The translations under genes were made by a program, and so were the position numbers. A stretch of 34,221 bases of DNA from Candidatus Poribacteria bacterium (GTDB taxonomy: Bacteria > Poribacteria > WGA-4E > WGA-3G), in NCBI GenBank assembly GCA_012270865.1, contig JAAXHL010000024.1:1-34221 (forward strand), read 5' to 3'. The notes beneath the pieces were generated by a model, which had not been told where the DNA came from, searched no databases, and was given only the letters and a program-made list of their open reading frames with translations. Numbering within the stretch: position 1 is the stretch's first letter; the number at the start of each line of letters is the position of its first letter. Of the stretch, positions 24,033 to 31,775 are shown one piece after another.

Positions 24033-25145
24033 TTATGCCGAAAATGGTAATTGTACGACTGTCGCATCTACACGTCCGCCTGACGTCTCAATCTGGACGC
24101 GACTGCCCGGCTCTGTTACTGCGATGCGGACGTACCCTAAGGCGATTTCTTTTCCGAGTGTTGGTGCGAAAGCGGTACTTGTAACCCAACCGATCTCTTT
24201 ATCGCCGTTGAAAACCGGTGCGTTTTGATGAAGTTTACAGTCATCTTGTGATGTCGGACTCCCGTCGATTTCTATACCACGTAGCAAGCGATTCGGGTGT
24301 CCACGATATTTCATCCGTGCGACGATTTCTTGTCCGATATAGCATCCCTTCTCAAAATCGATGGCGTGTTCTAATTCCGCTTCAAGTGGGATAACAGCAT
24401 CGGTTAGTTCCGTCCCATATCTCGGAATCCCTGCTTCAATCCGTAGGGATTCGAGCGCGTTCCAACCGATGGGTTGAACATCAAATTGTGATCCTTCAGT
24501 TATCAACGCTTCCCAGAGAGGTTCCAATCCGTTAGCGGTTGTATAAAGCATATAGCCGATTTCGCCGGTGGTATCCGTGCTAACACAGACGATTGCGTCT
24601 TTAAAAAGTGTGTCCGCTTCACGCACGCAATTGTGGCGTTCCTGCAAATTAGACACATCGCTGATACCGAGAACAGACTGGACGAGTTGAGGCGATTTAG
24701 GACCGAGGACAGCAATCGCTCCAGTTTTAGCGGTTAGATCAGAGAATTCAACATCATCCGCGATGATATACTTGTCCAGTTCGGTGAAGACGTTCTCTGT
24801 GGTTTCAGGTGCGGTGTCAATAGTGATTGCGTCCTTGAGGACGTAGATATTTAAATCGGCGATGATTTTGCCTCGGTGTGTTAGGAGTGTGGCGTAGGTG
24901 CCTTGTCCTTCGGAAAGGCTTTCAACATCGTTCGAGATGATGCGGTGCAGAAATTTTGCGCGATCATCGCCAGTTAACTGATGCCTACCTCGGTAGGCGA
25001 CATCGGCAATACCGACGCTGTTTCGGACGGCGTGGTGTTCGGAAATAGGGTCCGTGTAATGGGCTGCGACGCTCCAACCTTGATGCTTTTCCGCAAAGGT
25101 CGCGCCGAGTTGTTCATGAATGTGATGCAGGGGTGTGGTTTTCAT
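24033..25145 (-). CDS. YgfZ/GcvT-like folate-binding protein
   Basis: A 370-residue protein of the aminomethyltransferase (GcvT) fold. The YgfZ signature KGCYIGQE is at 266-273 and continues VARMKYRGHP. HRGKIIADLNIYVL (90-103) is the matching N-terminal part. YgfZ proteins use tetrahydrofolate to support Fe-S cluster repair or assembly, and the conserved Cys268 is required. The signature argues against a glycine-cleavage T protein. Length is near that of GcvT and longer than E. coli YgfZ (326). There is no ribosome binding site before the ATG, which directly abuts the repeat at 25146-25207. Confidence 0.8.
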   Translation of the reverse strand: MKTTPLHHIHEQLGATFAEKHQGWSVAAHYTDPISEHHAVRNSVGIADVAYRGRHQLTGDDRAKFLHRIISNDVESLSEGQGTYATLLTHRGKIIADLNIYVLKDAITIDTAPETTENVFTELDKYIIADDVEFSDLTAKTGAIAVLGPKSPQLVQSVLGISDVSNLQERHNCVREADTLFKDAIVCVSTDTTGEIGYMLYTTANGLEPLWEALITEGSQFDVQPIGWNALESLRIEAGIPRYGTELTDAVIPLEAELEHAIDFEKGCYIGQEIVARMKYRGHPNRLLRGIEIDGSPTSQDDCKLHQNAPVFNGDKEIGWVTSTAFAPTLGKEIALGYVRIAVTEPGSRVQIETSGGRVDATVVQLPFSA

Positions 25146-25427
25146 AGTTATCAGTTGTCAGTTCGGTTTTCTGCGAAAACCTTTCAGTTTTCAGTAGTTA
25201 ACAGTTAACAGTACGATTTTGACCAATGATTATCATGATTATAGTGATTTTCCATGATAAGATTCCTGTTTTCTCCCGGTAATCATTGTAATCCCGTCAA
25301 TCACCGGTCCAGTTTTCAGAAAGAGACTTTGTGATTATCAAAACCTCTTGTAACAGTCGTCAGAAAAAGAACCTTAGAACTATTATTCTCACTGCGAGGC
25401 ACTCTTGTAACTGATAACTGAAAACTA
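25146..25427. repeat. intergenic region with CAGTT(A/T)TCAG inverted repeat ends
   Basis: AGTTATCAGTTGTCAGTT (25146-25163), with TTTCAGTTTTCAGTAGTTA and AACAGTTAACAG just after it, is mirrored at the other side by TAACTGATAACTGAAAACTA (25408-25427). A hairpin GGTTTT/AAAACC lies at 25165-25181. No gene is seen between. The layout suggests a decayed mobile repeat bounded by inverted ends. Confidence 0.5.
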
Positions 25428-25432
25428 TTCTC

Positions 25433-28400
25433 CTAAAAGATACGGTCAAAGCGTAAAACGAGTATTGGGTTTCGTAATGAGAACGATGAATCAAGTGCCT
25501 CTGAGACTTCGACAGCAAGGCTCCACGGTTTCATGTTACCGAACGGATCTATGAAGACGGAACCGCCGACTCCGACTGAGGTTTTAAGCCGTTCTGTGAA
25601 TACTTGAAAATTGTCAAAAGGTGCGTCGCCGTGCTGCCAGATGCTACCTGTATCGAGAAAGCAGCTCAATGTCCAGCCGAACACGTCTCCAGCATTTGTA
25701 TTGATTATCTCATTGATGAAGCGGTATTCGAGATTCAGCAGAAATCGGCTATCGCCTGCGAACTTGTTGAAATCATAACCCCGTAAAGTATTACCACCCC
25801 CAAGGTGAAGTAGCCGTTGTCTTGGTAATGGTGCGTCAGAAAAATCACCTGCGATTCTAACGTTGAGTTGATGTGGTCCCGATAGAGGCGTGTAGCGTGC
25901 GATTTCAAATCGGTAGAAATTGAAGTCGTAATCACCACCGAGATATTGTCCTGTCATCTCAGCGGCGAACTGTCCGCGCCATCCACGGCGAGTGCGTTCA
26001 CTTGCCGAAAACAGGACATGGAAATTCTGCAGGCTTGTTGCTCTGTGGTCACGCGTATCAAACGCAAAAACGAGAGCGAGGTTTCTTAAATGTCCCCGCT
26101 CAATCCGAGCATTGCCTCGCTTGCGGAGAGAGCGATTTAAGTAGCTCCAATCCGTTGATTTCGAGAGGTTGTCGTGATTTTCTCCTGTGAATTCGAGTCT
26201 GAAATAACTCCATTCTGAGGGCGCGTAGATTATCCAACCCTGGGCACCGAACCGTTGATAATAATCCTGAAGGGCGGAACCGTAATAGGAGGAGCTCAGG
26301 GTAGCATCCCCGTGATTTAGGTAGCTATTAGAACTGACATCGGTGAGTTTATAGAAACTTGCACCGATTTTAAAGGGTTGCCGTTTAAAGTATCCCTTTT
26401 CAATACCGATGTGATAGTTCCATATCTGGCTTGAGAATCCGCGGCTGATGGATCCGAAGGTCTGTTCCTTGCCGGTAAATTGCGTTGTAAGTGTTCCACC
26501 TACGCCCAGCATCAAACCGTGAACACGATTGAATTGGACAATCGGGAAAACTCTGGGTTTGACAATAGGTTGTTCCTCAATTTCGACGATCATAACATTT
26601 TTGCCACCTTCACGTTGGACTCGCCATCCGAGAATCGACTTAAAGTGCTCATTGCTTTCACGGAGTTCCTTACGCATACGGTTTATCTTTGATTGCCCAA
26701 GCGTCCGGTGGTAAATATCGAAAGTTCCCGATCCGTGTGTTCCATCATTATTTTGCGTTTTGAGATCGAGAGCGGCTAAAAGTTCTGCCCGCGAAATCCG
26801 ACTGTTCCCGGTGAACTGAATTTCGTTTAAAGTGCCTTCGTTGATATGAAATTCGAGGGCATTGTTGACGACTTGGTGTTTAACAGTTGCGAATTCATAT
26901 CCACGATTTGCGTAGAAATCGGCAATTAGCTGCTGTTTAAGTGTCGCTGCCGCAATAGCAACATAACCTGTATCTAACTGAAACCACTCTTTGATAAGAT
27001 ATGTTGGAAAACTTCTATTTCCGTCAATCCGAATCGATTGAGCAGAGATTACGGGTGCTTCGGTGACTCGGATGTGTAGACTGAAAACCCGGGGACTTTC
27101 CTGATCTTCAAGTGGGAGTTGTTCTTGTCTCGTCTCCAGACGGACATCCTGAAACCAGTCGTGATTTCTTAATTCTGCGATCAACCATGCGAGCTGCGAT
27201 CCTGTCGCCATACTACCGGGTTGAATAGGGGTGTTCTGCAGGATAGCCTCTGTTGCGATTTTCGTATTCCCTTCAATTTCAATTGTAGAAACGAGGAATT
27301 GTTCCTCTGCTGTAAAGGTTTCCGAGGTTTCGGGTGGCATCGTTATGAGGTTCAACAGCCCCATCGCCGGTGCGTAACGTTCAGAGAGTTCGCCGACATA
27401 CTGTTGTGGTGTATGGAACCACCAGGGGTGTTCTGTATCGTAAGTTGGTAGCCAATAGCTATATTCTCTCTCTGTGTTAAGGACAAGATCATCTGCACTC
27501 TTTGTGTCCGTGTATGTCTTGCGGTGGATATTAAAAAGCCATCTATTTTGATTCGCGGATCCGTCTTGTGGGTTTAAGCCAGCAGGTTTCTCTAACATTG
27601 CCCGAGGAATGGCAATTTCAGCACTCCAAGAGGTTGTGTTAATTTGGGTTGCTACCTTCGCGTTTGAGTTCCAATCACCGTCTCCGTCAAAATCTGTGTT
27701 CATGGCATCTCGGTCCAGTGTTGATTGAACATCTTGAGGGGCAAATCGGAAATAGGGTGTTCCGGGCAGGTTAACCTGCTGATCAAAGAGTGCACCGATA
27801 GGATTGATAACAAAATGGTAGTAGGTATCGGTCTTTAGATTCGGGTCCATCAGGATTTCAATGCATTCATCTTCCCAAATCGGAGAGTCGTGTTGTGTCT
27901 GTGAAATATGAGGGATTTGCGCTTCTGGGATGTATGCCTTTACGCCGATATAGAGGTGTTCGGAGTCCCATAATAGAGAGGTCTGCGTCGGGTTCTGCGG
28001 TTCATCAGTGCCATCCACGTTCTGAAACGGTGAGAGTGTACTTGCCCGCTGCCACGCTATTTCAGAGATATTACCATCAATTACCGGTGGTTGGCGTGTC
28101 TCGATGACGGTTTGCGAAAAACCATCGAGTGAATCTGACGAAGGGTCTGAGGTGCTGTCTTCTGCGTCCTGTGAACTTTGTAAAATCGAGATCGCATCAG
28201 TCGCTTTTAAGCGAAATAGCGGACCCCCATCGTTAATAATGGTTAGGGATGTAGCGTTATCAATTTGTGCCGGTAGATTGACAAAAATCTGCTGTTTTTC
28301 GCTTTCAAGTTCAGCATCAATAGCGTAATTTTCCGGCAATTCTAATCGGATACGGCCCCCTTGTGCGGTCATATCCATCGGTGCTGCGACAGCATCAAGT

Positions 28401-29107
28401 ATAATTAATCCGATTGAACCGTTTTGTGCGAGTATTTTGTTTTCTCCATGCGTCAGCAAAATTTTTCCACCGATATTCCCTTTTTTTACAGTGATATTAT
28501 AGTTCCCCAAAGTTTCATCTAACTGGACGTTTCCTGCGTCTGTCGTAATTTCTATTTTGCCTCGGATACACTTGAGTCGTATATCACCTGCTTTGTTTTC
28601 GATATTAAGGGCGACATCTGCGGGGGTGTTAATCGTCCATTTCAGTTGAAGTTGATCGTTAAGCGTCGGTTGCAGGTCAGGCGGATTCGGTTTTGTGTCG
28701 GCGGTATCGTCTGTCGGTAATTGGATACCCAGTTGGAGTGTTCCGTCGCTGCGTGTTTCTGTTATTGAGATGTTATCGAGGTATGCGCGCATCAGTGTGT
28801 CGCGTTCGGTGTTTGTTGCGGGCATCTGTTTTTCGAGTTTGACCGTAATATTATCTTCTTCAATGGCGATTATTTCGATGTCTCCGGGGAGCTCCAGATT
28901 CAGTTTAATTTGGTAAATATCTTCAAAATTGAGGGTTTTCTCCGATGTTGTTTGTAGCAGTGATGTCTGCTTCTGCGTCGGAATAGGTGTAGTGGGTGTG
29001 TCTTGCGAATTGACGGCTTCTATAGGTGAAGCAGATAGGTTAAGTACAATCGTAAACGCAATCAATAGATATAGAGAAGTGATGGTTGGACGAGATATAG
29101 GGAACAT
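25433..29107 (-). CDS. multidomain Omp85: DUF4097-like, CBM9-like, three POTRA, barrel
   Basis: A 1224-residue secreted outer-membrane protein. Signal peptide at about 1-31. Residues about 60-300 form short beta repeats (NIENKAGDIRLKC, ITTDAGNVQLDETLG) like the DUF4097 adhesin-type solenoid. Residues about 338-570 match the CBM9-like domain (PVIDGNISEIAW, WEDECIEILMDP, then a calcium-like DFDGDGDW at 472-479 and WSAEIAIPRAML). POTRA repeats lie at about 605-683, 687-757 and 760-846. The barrel runs from about 855 with the Omp85 signature LHLGGGNTLRGYDFNKFAGD, ending in a beta-signal-like RFDRIF. Typical Omp85 proteins are 450-800 residues; the N-terminal additions are extra periplasmic domains. 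It stands alone, divergent from the sugar isomerase gene. Confidence 0.8.
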   Translation of the reverse strand: MFPISRPTITSLYLLIAFTIVLNLSASPIEAVNSQDTPTTPIPTQKQTSLLQTTSEKTLNFEDIYQIKLNLELPGDIEIIAIEEDNITVKLEKQMPATNTERDTLMRAYLDNISITETRSDGTLQLGIQLPTDDTADTKPNPPDLQPTLNDQLQLKWTINTPADVALNIENKAGDIRLKCIRGKIEITTDAGNVQLDETLGNYNITVKKGNIGGKILLTHGENKILAQNGSIGLIILDAVAAPMDMTAQGGRIRLELPENYAIDAELESEKQQIFVNLPAQIDNATSLTIINDGGPLFRLKATDAISILQSSQDAEDSTSDPSSDSLDGFSQTVIETRQPPVIDGNISEIAWQRASTLSPFQNVDGTDEPQNPTQTSLLWDSEHLYIGVKAYIPEAQIPHISQTQHDSPIWEDECIEILMDPNLKTDTYYHFVINPIGALFDQQVNLPGTPYFRFAPQDVQSTLDRDAMNTDFDGDGDWNSNAKVATQINTTSWSAEIAIPRAMLEKPAGLNPQDGSANQNRWLFNIHRKTYTDTKSADDLVLNTEREYSYWLPTYDTEHPWWFHTPQQYVGELSERYAPAMGLLNLITMPPETSETFTAEEQFLVSTIEIEGNTKIATEAILQNTPIQPGSMATGSQLAWLIAELRNHDWFQDVRLETRQEQLPLEDQESPRVFSLHIRVTEAPVISAQSIRIDGNRSFPTYLIKEWFQLDTGYVAIAAATLKQQLIADFYANRGYEFATVKHQVVNNALEFHINEGTLNEIQFTGNSRISRAELLAALDLKTQNNDGTHGSGTFDIYHRTLGQSKINRMRKELRESNEHFKSILGWRVQREGGKNVMIVEIEEQPIVKPRVFPIVQFNRVHGLMLGVGGTLTTQFTGKEQTFGSISRGFSSQIWNYHIGIEKGYFKRQPFKIGASFYKLTDVSSNSYLNHGDATLSSSYYGSALQDYYQRFGAQGWIIYAPSEWSYFRLEFTGENHDNLSKSTDWSYLNRSLRKRGNARIERGHLRNLALVFAFDTRDHRATSLQNFHVLFSASERTRRGWRGQFAAEMTGQYLGGDYDFNFYRFEIARYTPLSGPHQLNVRIAGDFSDAPLPRQRLLHLGGGNTLRGYDFNKFAGDSRFLLNLEYRFINEIINTNAGDVFGWTLSCFLDTGSIWQHGDAPFDNFQVFTERLKTSVGVGGSVFIDPFGNMKPWSLAVEVSEALDSSFSLRNPILVLRFDRIF

Positions 29108-29180
29108 TTCAGGGTTATCCGTTTTATTCCGTATGTGTGGGGCTGCAAAATGGAGATGAAGATTTTATCTGCAAAATTTC

Positions 29181-29209
29181 TTGACACATTTTAAATAATA
29201 CCTTATACT
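29181..29209 (+). promoter_or_regulatory. sigma70 promoter of the sugar isomerase/adenylate kinase genes
   Basis: A perfect TTGACA at 29181-29186, a 17-base spacer and TATACT at 29204-29209. The start would be near 29216, leaving a leader of about 117 bases before the ATG at 29333, where AGAGGAG serves as the ribosome binding site. Confidence 0.75.
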
Positions 29210-29332
29210 TATTAGAAAAGTCAAGCAGTTTTTTCGTACCCTTTACCGCGATTAGAGCGTTTTTATTGAATTAAGACGCTAACGATAAAAACGGAGGAGT
29301 GGAGTAGGAATGCTGCGCAGAGGAGAAGAAAG

Positions 29333-30385
29333 ATGAGTGAATCTTTTGAAGGAGCGACAGAGTACGCGTTCTCCTTCGGACCTTGGAACATACACGAAGG
29401 ATCAGACCCATTCGGACCCCCTGTTCGAGAATCGTATAGTTTTGATGAGAAGGTCGGGTTTTATCGTGATCTCGGTTTCGTTGGTATACAGTTTCATGAC
29501 GACGATATTGTTCCTGATATCGATGAAAAAACGCCTTCGCAATTGATGGCGCGGACGAAAGCCGTGAAAGCGCAACTTGATGACCACGGTTTAACGGCGG
29601 AAGTCGTAGCGCCGCGTCTCTGGGAATCGCCGCAAACGATTGACGGTGCTTATACGTCGAATTCTCCGAAAGAACGGCAGTATGCGTTGGATCGTTCAAA
29701 ACGGTGTGTTGATGTTGCTAATGAGATTGGGTGTAGAAATCTTGTGCTATGGCTTGCTCGTGAAGGCACTTACATCCGTGAGACGAAATCATCGGCGGAT
29801 GCGGTTGGACAGATTCTGGATGCTATTAATGCGTTGCTCGAATACGATTCGGAAATCCGTATTTTGATTGAGCCGAAACCGAATGAGCCGATGGACATTG
29901 CGTATATTCCGACGATTGGACATGCGATTGGGTTGGCTTATGCAAGCGGTGCACCGGAACGGGTTGGTGGTTTAATTGAGAGTGCGCACGCTATCCTGGC
30001 GGGTTTAGAACCGTCGGATGAAATGGGGTATGCGCTCTATCATAAGAAGCTTTGGAGCGTCCATCTCAACGACCAGAACGGGCTTAAATTCGATCAAGAT
30101 AAGGCGTTCGGTTCTGTTAATTTACGTCGGGCATTTAATCAGGTCCGGGTGCTTGAAGAGAACGGATACGGTAGAAACGGTGAGTTTGTCGGATTAGATG
30201 TGAAAGTTATGCGAACACAGCCGCGCGGTATTTCTACAAAACACCTATTGAGTAGCCGCCGAACCTTCCTTAACCTGCTTGAGAAGGTGCGAACATTAGA
30301 TAAAAAAGTTGAACAGGAGTTTATCGCTGCCCGGGACTATGAAGGCTTGGATTTCTATATCCTTGAACACCTACTTGATATGTAG
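29333..30385 (+). CDS. xylose-isomerase-superfamily sugar isomerase with an altered metal ligand
   Basis: A 350-residue TIM-barrel isomerase. The active-site frame of actinobacterial-type D-xylose isomerase is clear: FHDDD (His55, Asp58), WLAREG (Trp140), IEPKPNEP (Glu180, Lys182), ESAH (Glu216, His219), DQD (Asp254, Asp256) and Asp289. These numbers track Streptomyces XI 54, 57, 137, 181, 183, 217, 220, 255, 257 and 287. The metal-1 ligand Asp245 is replaced by His244 (SVHLNDQ), a residue type that L-rhamnose isomerases use at this place. It is shorter than XI (about 388). The substrate is therefore open: xylose, rhamnose or another aldose. No kinase or transporter is adjacent. Confidence 0.8.
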   Translation: MSESFEGATEYAFSFGPWNIHEGSDPFGPPVRESYSFDEKVGFYRDLGFVGIQFHDDDIVPDIDEKTPSQLMARTKAVKAQLDDHGLTAEVVAPRLWESPQTIDGAYTSNSPKERQYALDRSKRCVDVANEIGCRNLVLWLAREGTYIRETKSSADAVGQILDAINALLEYDSEIRILIEPKPNEPMDIAYIPTIGHAIGLAYASGAPERVGGLIESAHAILAGLEPSDEMGYALYHKKLWSVHLNDQNGLKFDQDKAFGSVNLRRAFNQVRVLEENGYGRNGEFVGLDVKVMRTQPRGISTKHLLSSRRTFLNLLEKVRTLDKKVEQEFIAARDYEGLDFYILEHLLDM

Positions 30386-30467
30386 AATCTATTGACGTGC
30401 TCGGTTTTCTTTGCGGGTGCGTCGATTCAATGGCGTGTAAACAAGGCAGCAGAGGACAGAAACAGAA

Positions 30468-31118
30468 ATGACAACGGATAAGAATCCCCTACACGAGGTA
30501 ATCGGTCCACATTACAACGCAGTGATGCTCGTTGGTCCTCCCGGTGTAGGTAAAGGAACACAAGGGAAAATGCTGGCACAGATCCCTGGCATCTTCCATA
30601 TCTCAAGCGGAGATATGTTCCGAGCACTTGATACGAATTCCAAATACGGACAGATCTTCCAACAATACGCGCGCGTCGGCAAATTAGTCCCCGATGAGAT
30701 CACGGTCGAAATTTGGCAGCATTACATGGATGCGAAGGTGCGCGAAGGGGTCTACGCGCCAGAATGCGACCTGCTTATTCTTGATGGTATTCCACGGAAC
30801 ATTACGCAGGCAAAGTTAATAGAGCCGTATATAGAGATTTTTAAAATTATCTATATGGTTTGCGAAGATCGGGAAGTAATGTTCAGACGGATCCGTGGGC
30901 GCTCGCTCAAAGAGAACCGGATTGATGATTCGGAAGAGCTGGTGGTTCGGTACCGATGGGACGTTTACAAACGTGAAACTGAGCCGTTGATTGATCACTA
31001 CCCGCAAGAACTCATCCGCCTCATTGATGCGGACAACATCGCATCGGATGTGCTTCTCCAAATACTCTCCGCTATTGTGCCTATCCAGAAGAAATATTTC
31101 AAGCCGCCGCTGATGTAG
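30468..31118 (+). CDS. adk: adenylate kinase-like NMP kinase, short-LID type
   Basis: A 216-residue nucleoside monophosphate kinase. P-loop GPPGVGKGT at 23-31, NMP-site SSGDMFR (46-52) and DGIPRNITQA (106-115). The LID is the short form (RIRGRSLKENRIDDSEE, 141-157), as in AK1 and UMP-CMP kinases, without the zinc-ribbon long LID of many bacterial enzymes. It converts AMP (or UMP/CMP) plus ATP to two diphosphates in the cytoplasm. An extra 16 residues precede the P-loop strand. The gene follows the isomerase by 82 bases, probably in one transcript, and ends at a clear terminator. The symbol is tentative because the UMP-CMP type cannot be excluded. Confidence 0.8.
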   Translation: MTTDKNPLHEVIGPHYNAVMLVGPPGVGKGTQGKMLAQIPGIFHISSGDMFRALDTNSKYGQIFQQYARVGKLVPDEITVEIWQHYMDAKVREGVYAPECDLLILDGIPRNITQAKLIEPYIEIFKIIYMVCEDREVMFRRIRGRSLKENRIDDSEELVVRYRWDVYKRETEPLIDHYPQELIRLIDADNIASDVLLQILSAIVPIQKKYFKPPLM

Positions 31119-31145
31119 GTATAGTGCAAGTTACATCGAAGTTTT

Positions 31146-31197
31146 CGGACTGGAAATCTCGCTCTTTAGCGCGGGGAGGACAGTCCGTTTTTCTTTT
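31146..31197 (+). terminator. intrinsic terminator after the adenylate kinase gene
   Basis: CGGACTG (31146-31152) pairs with CAGTCCG (31181-31187), with the nested hairpin CGCT/AGCG (31160-31171) inside and a T-rich tail (TTTTTCTTTT, 31188-31197). This is the best-formed Rho-independent terminator of the window. Confidence 0.8.
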
Positions 31198-31262
31198 GTA
31201 CATCAACAAGGCGGAGTAACCAAATGCCGGAGTTGCTTTTAGACAATAAACGGATATATCTT

Positions 31263-31640
31263 TCATGGGGTTATGGTCTGCTGGCGTTTTAGGTTCTCAT
31301 TTTCAGCGATGAGTGCTTGTATTTGTTTGTCGTTTGCTCGGTCTCTCAAAGCGCGCCATGCGAAAAGGAGCGTTATTATACCTAAAGGGATGCCTATAAA
31401 GATGTTGTTTTGGCTTCTCATGGCTTCGATTTCGCTACTGTTTTTTTTGATTTGACTGTCTAAATTCTCGATTTTCAAGTCGATGTACTCTTTCATACGC
31501 TTCTCAGATGCCGTGATTTCGGTTTTGATTTCCTCTTTGAAAATCAAGCGTATCTTATTGAGGTCCGCGTCGGTCAACTCACCAAGAGTTGGTAAAGCGA
31601 TCAGAGAAAAGAGTATCGAGAGCATGAGTATCGTTTTCAT
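31263..31640 (-). CDS. small coiled-coil membrane protein
   Basis: A 125-residue protein not assigned to a named family. Residues 1-20 are a signal peptide or N-terminal anchor (MKTILMLSILFSLIALPTLG). Residues about 22-78 form a charged coiled coil (EEIKTEITASEKRMKEYIDL and following). A membrane helix lies at about 80-97 (IFIGIPLGIITLLFAW), followed by a short helical tail. The arrangement suggests a periplasmic or surface coiled coil anchored in the inner membrane. There is no strong ribosome binding site before the ATG. The function is unknown. Confidence 0.6.
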   Translation of the reverse strand: MKTILMLSILFSLIALPTLGELTDADLNKIRLIFKEEIKTEITASEKRMKEYIDLKIENLDSQIKKNSSEIEAMRSQNNIFIGIPLGIITLLFAWRALRDRANDKQIQALIAENENLKRQQTITP

Positions 31641-31689
31641 GAGGTGTTCCAGTTCCAGTTTGATTTATCCCCCGTAAAGGTGGAAGGGT

Positions 31690-31726
31690 GGTAGACATGC
31701 CTTGCGGCAAGCTTCGCAGTGCTACC
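31690..31726. repeat. possible GTAG-hairpin repeat
   Basis: On the minus strand this is GGTAGCACTGCGAAGCTTGC followed by CGCAAGGC, a GTAG tetranucleotide before a small hairpin (CTTG/CAAG, 31701-31711). It resembles the GTAG-hairpin family but the stem is short. Confidence 0.4.
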
Positions 31727-31742
31727 CTAAACTGGTTTAAAT

Positions 31743-31771
31743 AGTATAACGTATAGGACACTGAATTGCAA
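31743..31771 (-). promoter_or_regulatory. candidate promoter of the coiled-coil protein gene
   Basis: Minus strand: TTGCAA (31771-31766), 17 bases, TATACT (31748-31743), about 100 bases upstream of the ATG at 31640. The -35 box is only four of six. Confidence 0.45.
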
Positions 31772-31775
31772 GTTG

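Noticed and set aside
29271..29699. 142-residue minus-strand open frame
   Set aside because: It is antisense to the sugar isomerase gene, whose active-site residues are all in place.
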